Shown piece after piece: positions 62,550 through 64,000 of a stretch of 64,000 nt of DNA. The stretch is taken from NCBI GenBank assembly GCA_026874595.1, contig JAPPUL010000074.1:1-64000 (forward strand), given 5' to 3'. A program made the position numbers and the translations under genes. Each line of letters opens with the position of its first letter. The stretch's first letter is position 1. The notes beneath the pieces are model-generated. The model saw only the letters and a program-made list of their open reading frames with translations. It was not told the DNA's origin and did no database searches. Source of the stretch: Sipunculus nudus. Lineage: Eukaryota > Annelida > Sipuncula > Golfingiida > Sipunculidae.

Positions 62550-64000
62550 ATGAGCATTAAAAAGATTCCATTACCGCCATCTGGAACAAAGCATAGCAAA
62601 CTAACGTGTCATTTTTGCATAGTGGGCTGTGGGTATAATGTATATAAATGGCCAATAAATAGGGAAGGGGGGCGTGAGGAAAGAAGTAATGCTCTTGGAG
62701 TGGACTTTACAAAACAATTAGGGCCTGAGGAGATAACTCTAACACCTGCTATGGTTAATGAGATAGAGGATAATGATGGTCGCAAATATAATATAATGAT
62801 AGTCCCGGATAAGGAGTGTGTGGTCAATACTGGTTATGCATCTACCCGTGGTGGTGCTCTTGCTAGTGTAATGTATAATAGTAAATCACCAACTGCAAAT
62901 AGATTAAAATACCCATCTATGTTTACAGGGGCTGATTTAACTGATACGGGTTGGGAATATGCTTTAGAGCTTTATGCTAAGGTAACTAAGCGAATATTAG
63001 ATAGGTATGGCCCTGATCAAATATTCTTTAATGCCTTTGATCATGGTGGAGCTGGAGGAGGGTTTGAGAATACGTACGCAACTGGTAAATTAATGTTTAG
63101 TGCACTAAAGACAAAAATGGTTAGAATACATAACAGGCCTGCGTATAACTCAGAATGCCATGGCACAAGGGATATGGGGATAGGCGAGCTTAATAATAGC
63201 TACGAAGATGCACAGATTGCAGATACAATATTTTGCATAGGAGCAAATCCTTATGAAACACAAACTAATTACTTCCTAAGACACTGGGAGATTAATCTAA
63301 ATGGGACGAGTGTTAGTACAAAAGATAAATATTATCTTTCTGGCGAGACAAGAGGTAGGGCAAAAATAATATTCGTTGACCCGAGGCGGAGTCCAAGTAT
63401 TTCAGCATCAGAGCAGATAGCAGGGCGTGATAATGTTTTGCATTTGGATATAAATCCAGGAACAGATATAGCCCTTTTTAATGGACTGTTTACGTTTGTG
63501 GTAGAACAGGGATGGCATGACGAAGAATTTATAAACAAATATACAAAAGGCTTTAAAACAGCGTTAAGAAGTAATAAGCTGTCGCTAAGTCAGTGCAGCA
63601 AGATAACAGGAATAAGCACTGCAGACCTAGTTAAGGCGGCGGAGTGGGCTTATAAACCAAAAGCATCTGGGCATAGACCTAGAACGATGCATGCTTATGA
63701 GAAAGGGATTATATGGGGTAATGATAATTATCACATACAAGTGTCTTTAGTAGATTTAGTTTTGGCAACTCATAATGTAGGGCGTCGAGGTACGGGAGTA
63801 GTACGGATGGGAGGGCATCAAGAAGGATATGCAAGGCCGCCATATCCAGGACCGCGTCCTGCACCTTATATCGACAAAGAAATAATTAAAGGCAATGGCA
63901 AGATGCTTACGGTATGGGCTTGTAATTCGCTACAAACGACCTGTAATGCAGATAATTATAAAAAGTCAATATTAAGAAGGGCAAACATAGTTAAGCAGGA
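62550..64000 (+). CDS. aioA: Arsenite oxidase large (molybdopterin) subunit, 3' end beyond window
   Basis: About 483 codons are present. [20 protein letters not shown] gives Cys20, Cys23 and Cys27 of the cluster motif, and Ser98 in [10 protein letters not shown] takes the place of the fourth ligand, as in the [3Fe-4S] cluster of known Aio[21 protein letters not shown] and [17 protein letters not shown] are also AioA-like. It oxidises arsenite to arsenate. Start ATG at 62550-62552 with GAGGAG at 62537-62542. The absence of a Tat signal in AioA and its presence in AioB fits co-export. Confidence 0.95.
   Translation, partial: MSIKKIPLPPSGTKHSKLTCHFCIVGCGYNVYKWPINREGGREERSNALGVDFTKQLGPEEITLTPAMVNEIEDNDGRKYNIMIVPDKECVVNTGYASTRGGALASVMYNSKSPTANRLKYPSMFTGADLTDTGWEYALELYAKVTKRILDRYGPDQIFFNAFDHGGAGGGFENTYATGKLMFSALKTKMVRIHNRPAYNSECHGTRDMGIGELNNSYEDAQIADTIFCIGANPYETQTNYFLRHWEINLNGTSVSTKDKYYLSGETRGRAKIIFVDPRRSPSISASEQIAGRDNVLHLDINPGTDIALFNGLFTFVVEQGWHDEEFINKYTKGFKTALRSNKLSLSQCSKITGISTADLVKAAEWAYKPKASGHRPRTMHAYEKGIIWGNDNYHIQVSLVDLVLATHNVGRRGTGVVRMGGHQEGYARPPYPGPRPAPYIDKEIIKGNGKMLTVWACNSLQTTCNADNYKKSILRRANIVKQ

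Overview
The window reads as a contiguous chromosomal segment of a low-G+C (roughly one third G+C by eye), Gram-negative (diderm) bacterium. The diderm assignment rests on lipid A synthesis (lpxB), BamA with five POTRA domains, a TamB-like protein, ExbD, a TolC-family protein and MltG. Metabolic capacity visible here: anaerobic-type cobalamin synthesis, lower glycolysis/gluconeogenesis with pyruvate phosphate dikinase, a Rieske/cytochrome b quinol-oxidising complex and, at the right edge, an arsenite oxidase (aioBA). I cannot place the organism taxonomically from sequence reading alone. No phage, transposon, CRISPR array, rRNA or tRNA was recognised.

Layout. 1-7937 (minus): cobalamin operon cbiA-cbiC-[2Fe-2S ferredoxin]-cbiD-cbiET-cbiF-cbiG-cbiH, cut by the left edge. 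8201-12415 (plus): ppdK, a trpG/pabA-type glutamine amidotransferase and a parvulin isomerase. 12443-20021: a 1017-residue PAS-only protein, an uncharacterised gene, a diguanylate cyclase, an SDR oxidoreductase, a Nudix hydrolase and a Fur-family repressor. 20221-23771 (plus): two FliL-like genes, the first frameshifted, then a Rieske protein and a cytochrome b. 23871-38026 (minus): ribD, lpxB, fabZ, bamA, tamB, exbD, ligA. 38148-41758 (plus): znuA-znuC-znuB and pssA. 41790-53746 (minus): mltG, a TPR protein, a TolC-like protein, an HpcH-like protein, pgi, a BioC-like methyltransferase, secG, tpiA, pgk, gap. 54052-54360 (plus): cutA. 54350-61611 (minus): a transglutaminase-like protein, gamma-carbonic-anhydrase-like protein, gyrA, thiD, hisS. 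61907-64000 (plus): aioB and the 5' part of aioA behind a good sigma-70-type promoter.

The genes work together in recognisable blocks: corrin ring synthesis; triose and hexose phosphate interconversion with PEP synthesis by PPDK; outer-membrane biogenesis; zinc import; and respiratory electron transfer (Rieske/cytochrome b, arsenite oxidase).

The most unusual global property is a large number of short tandem duplications (11-18 bp units, 2-8 copies) located mostly at the first or last codons of genes or just outside them. Other standouts are a C10 tract inside the Rieske gene of an A+T-rich genome, a fliL-like gene split between two frames, a DNA ligase with an additional zinc ribbon and no BRCT domain, a GyrA with Met and Asn at the two classical quinolone positions, and a transglutaminase-like protein that appears to lack its catalytic Cys and His.
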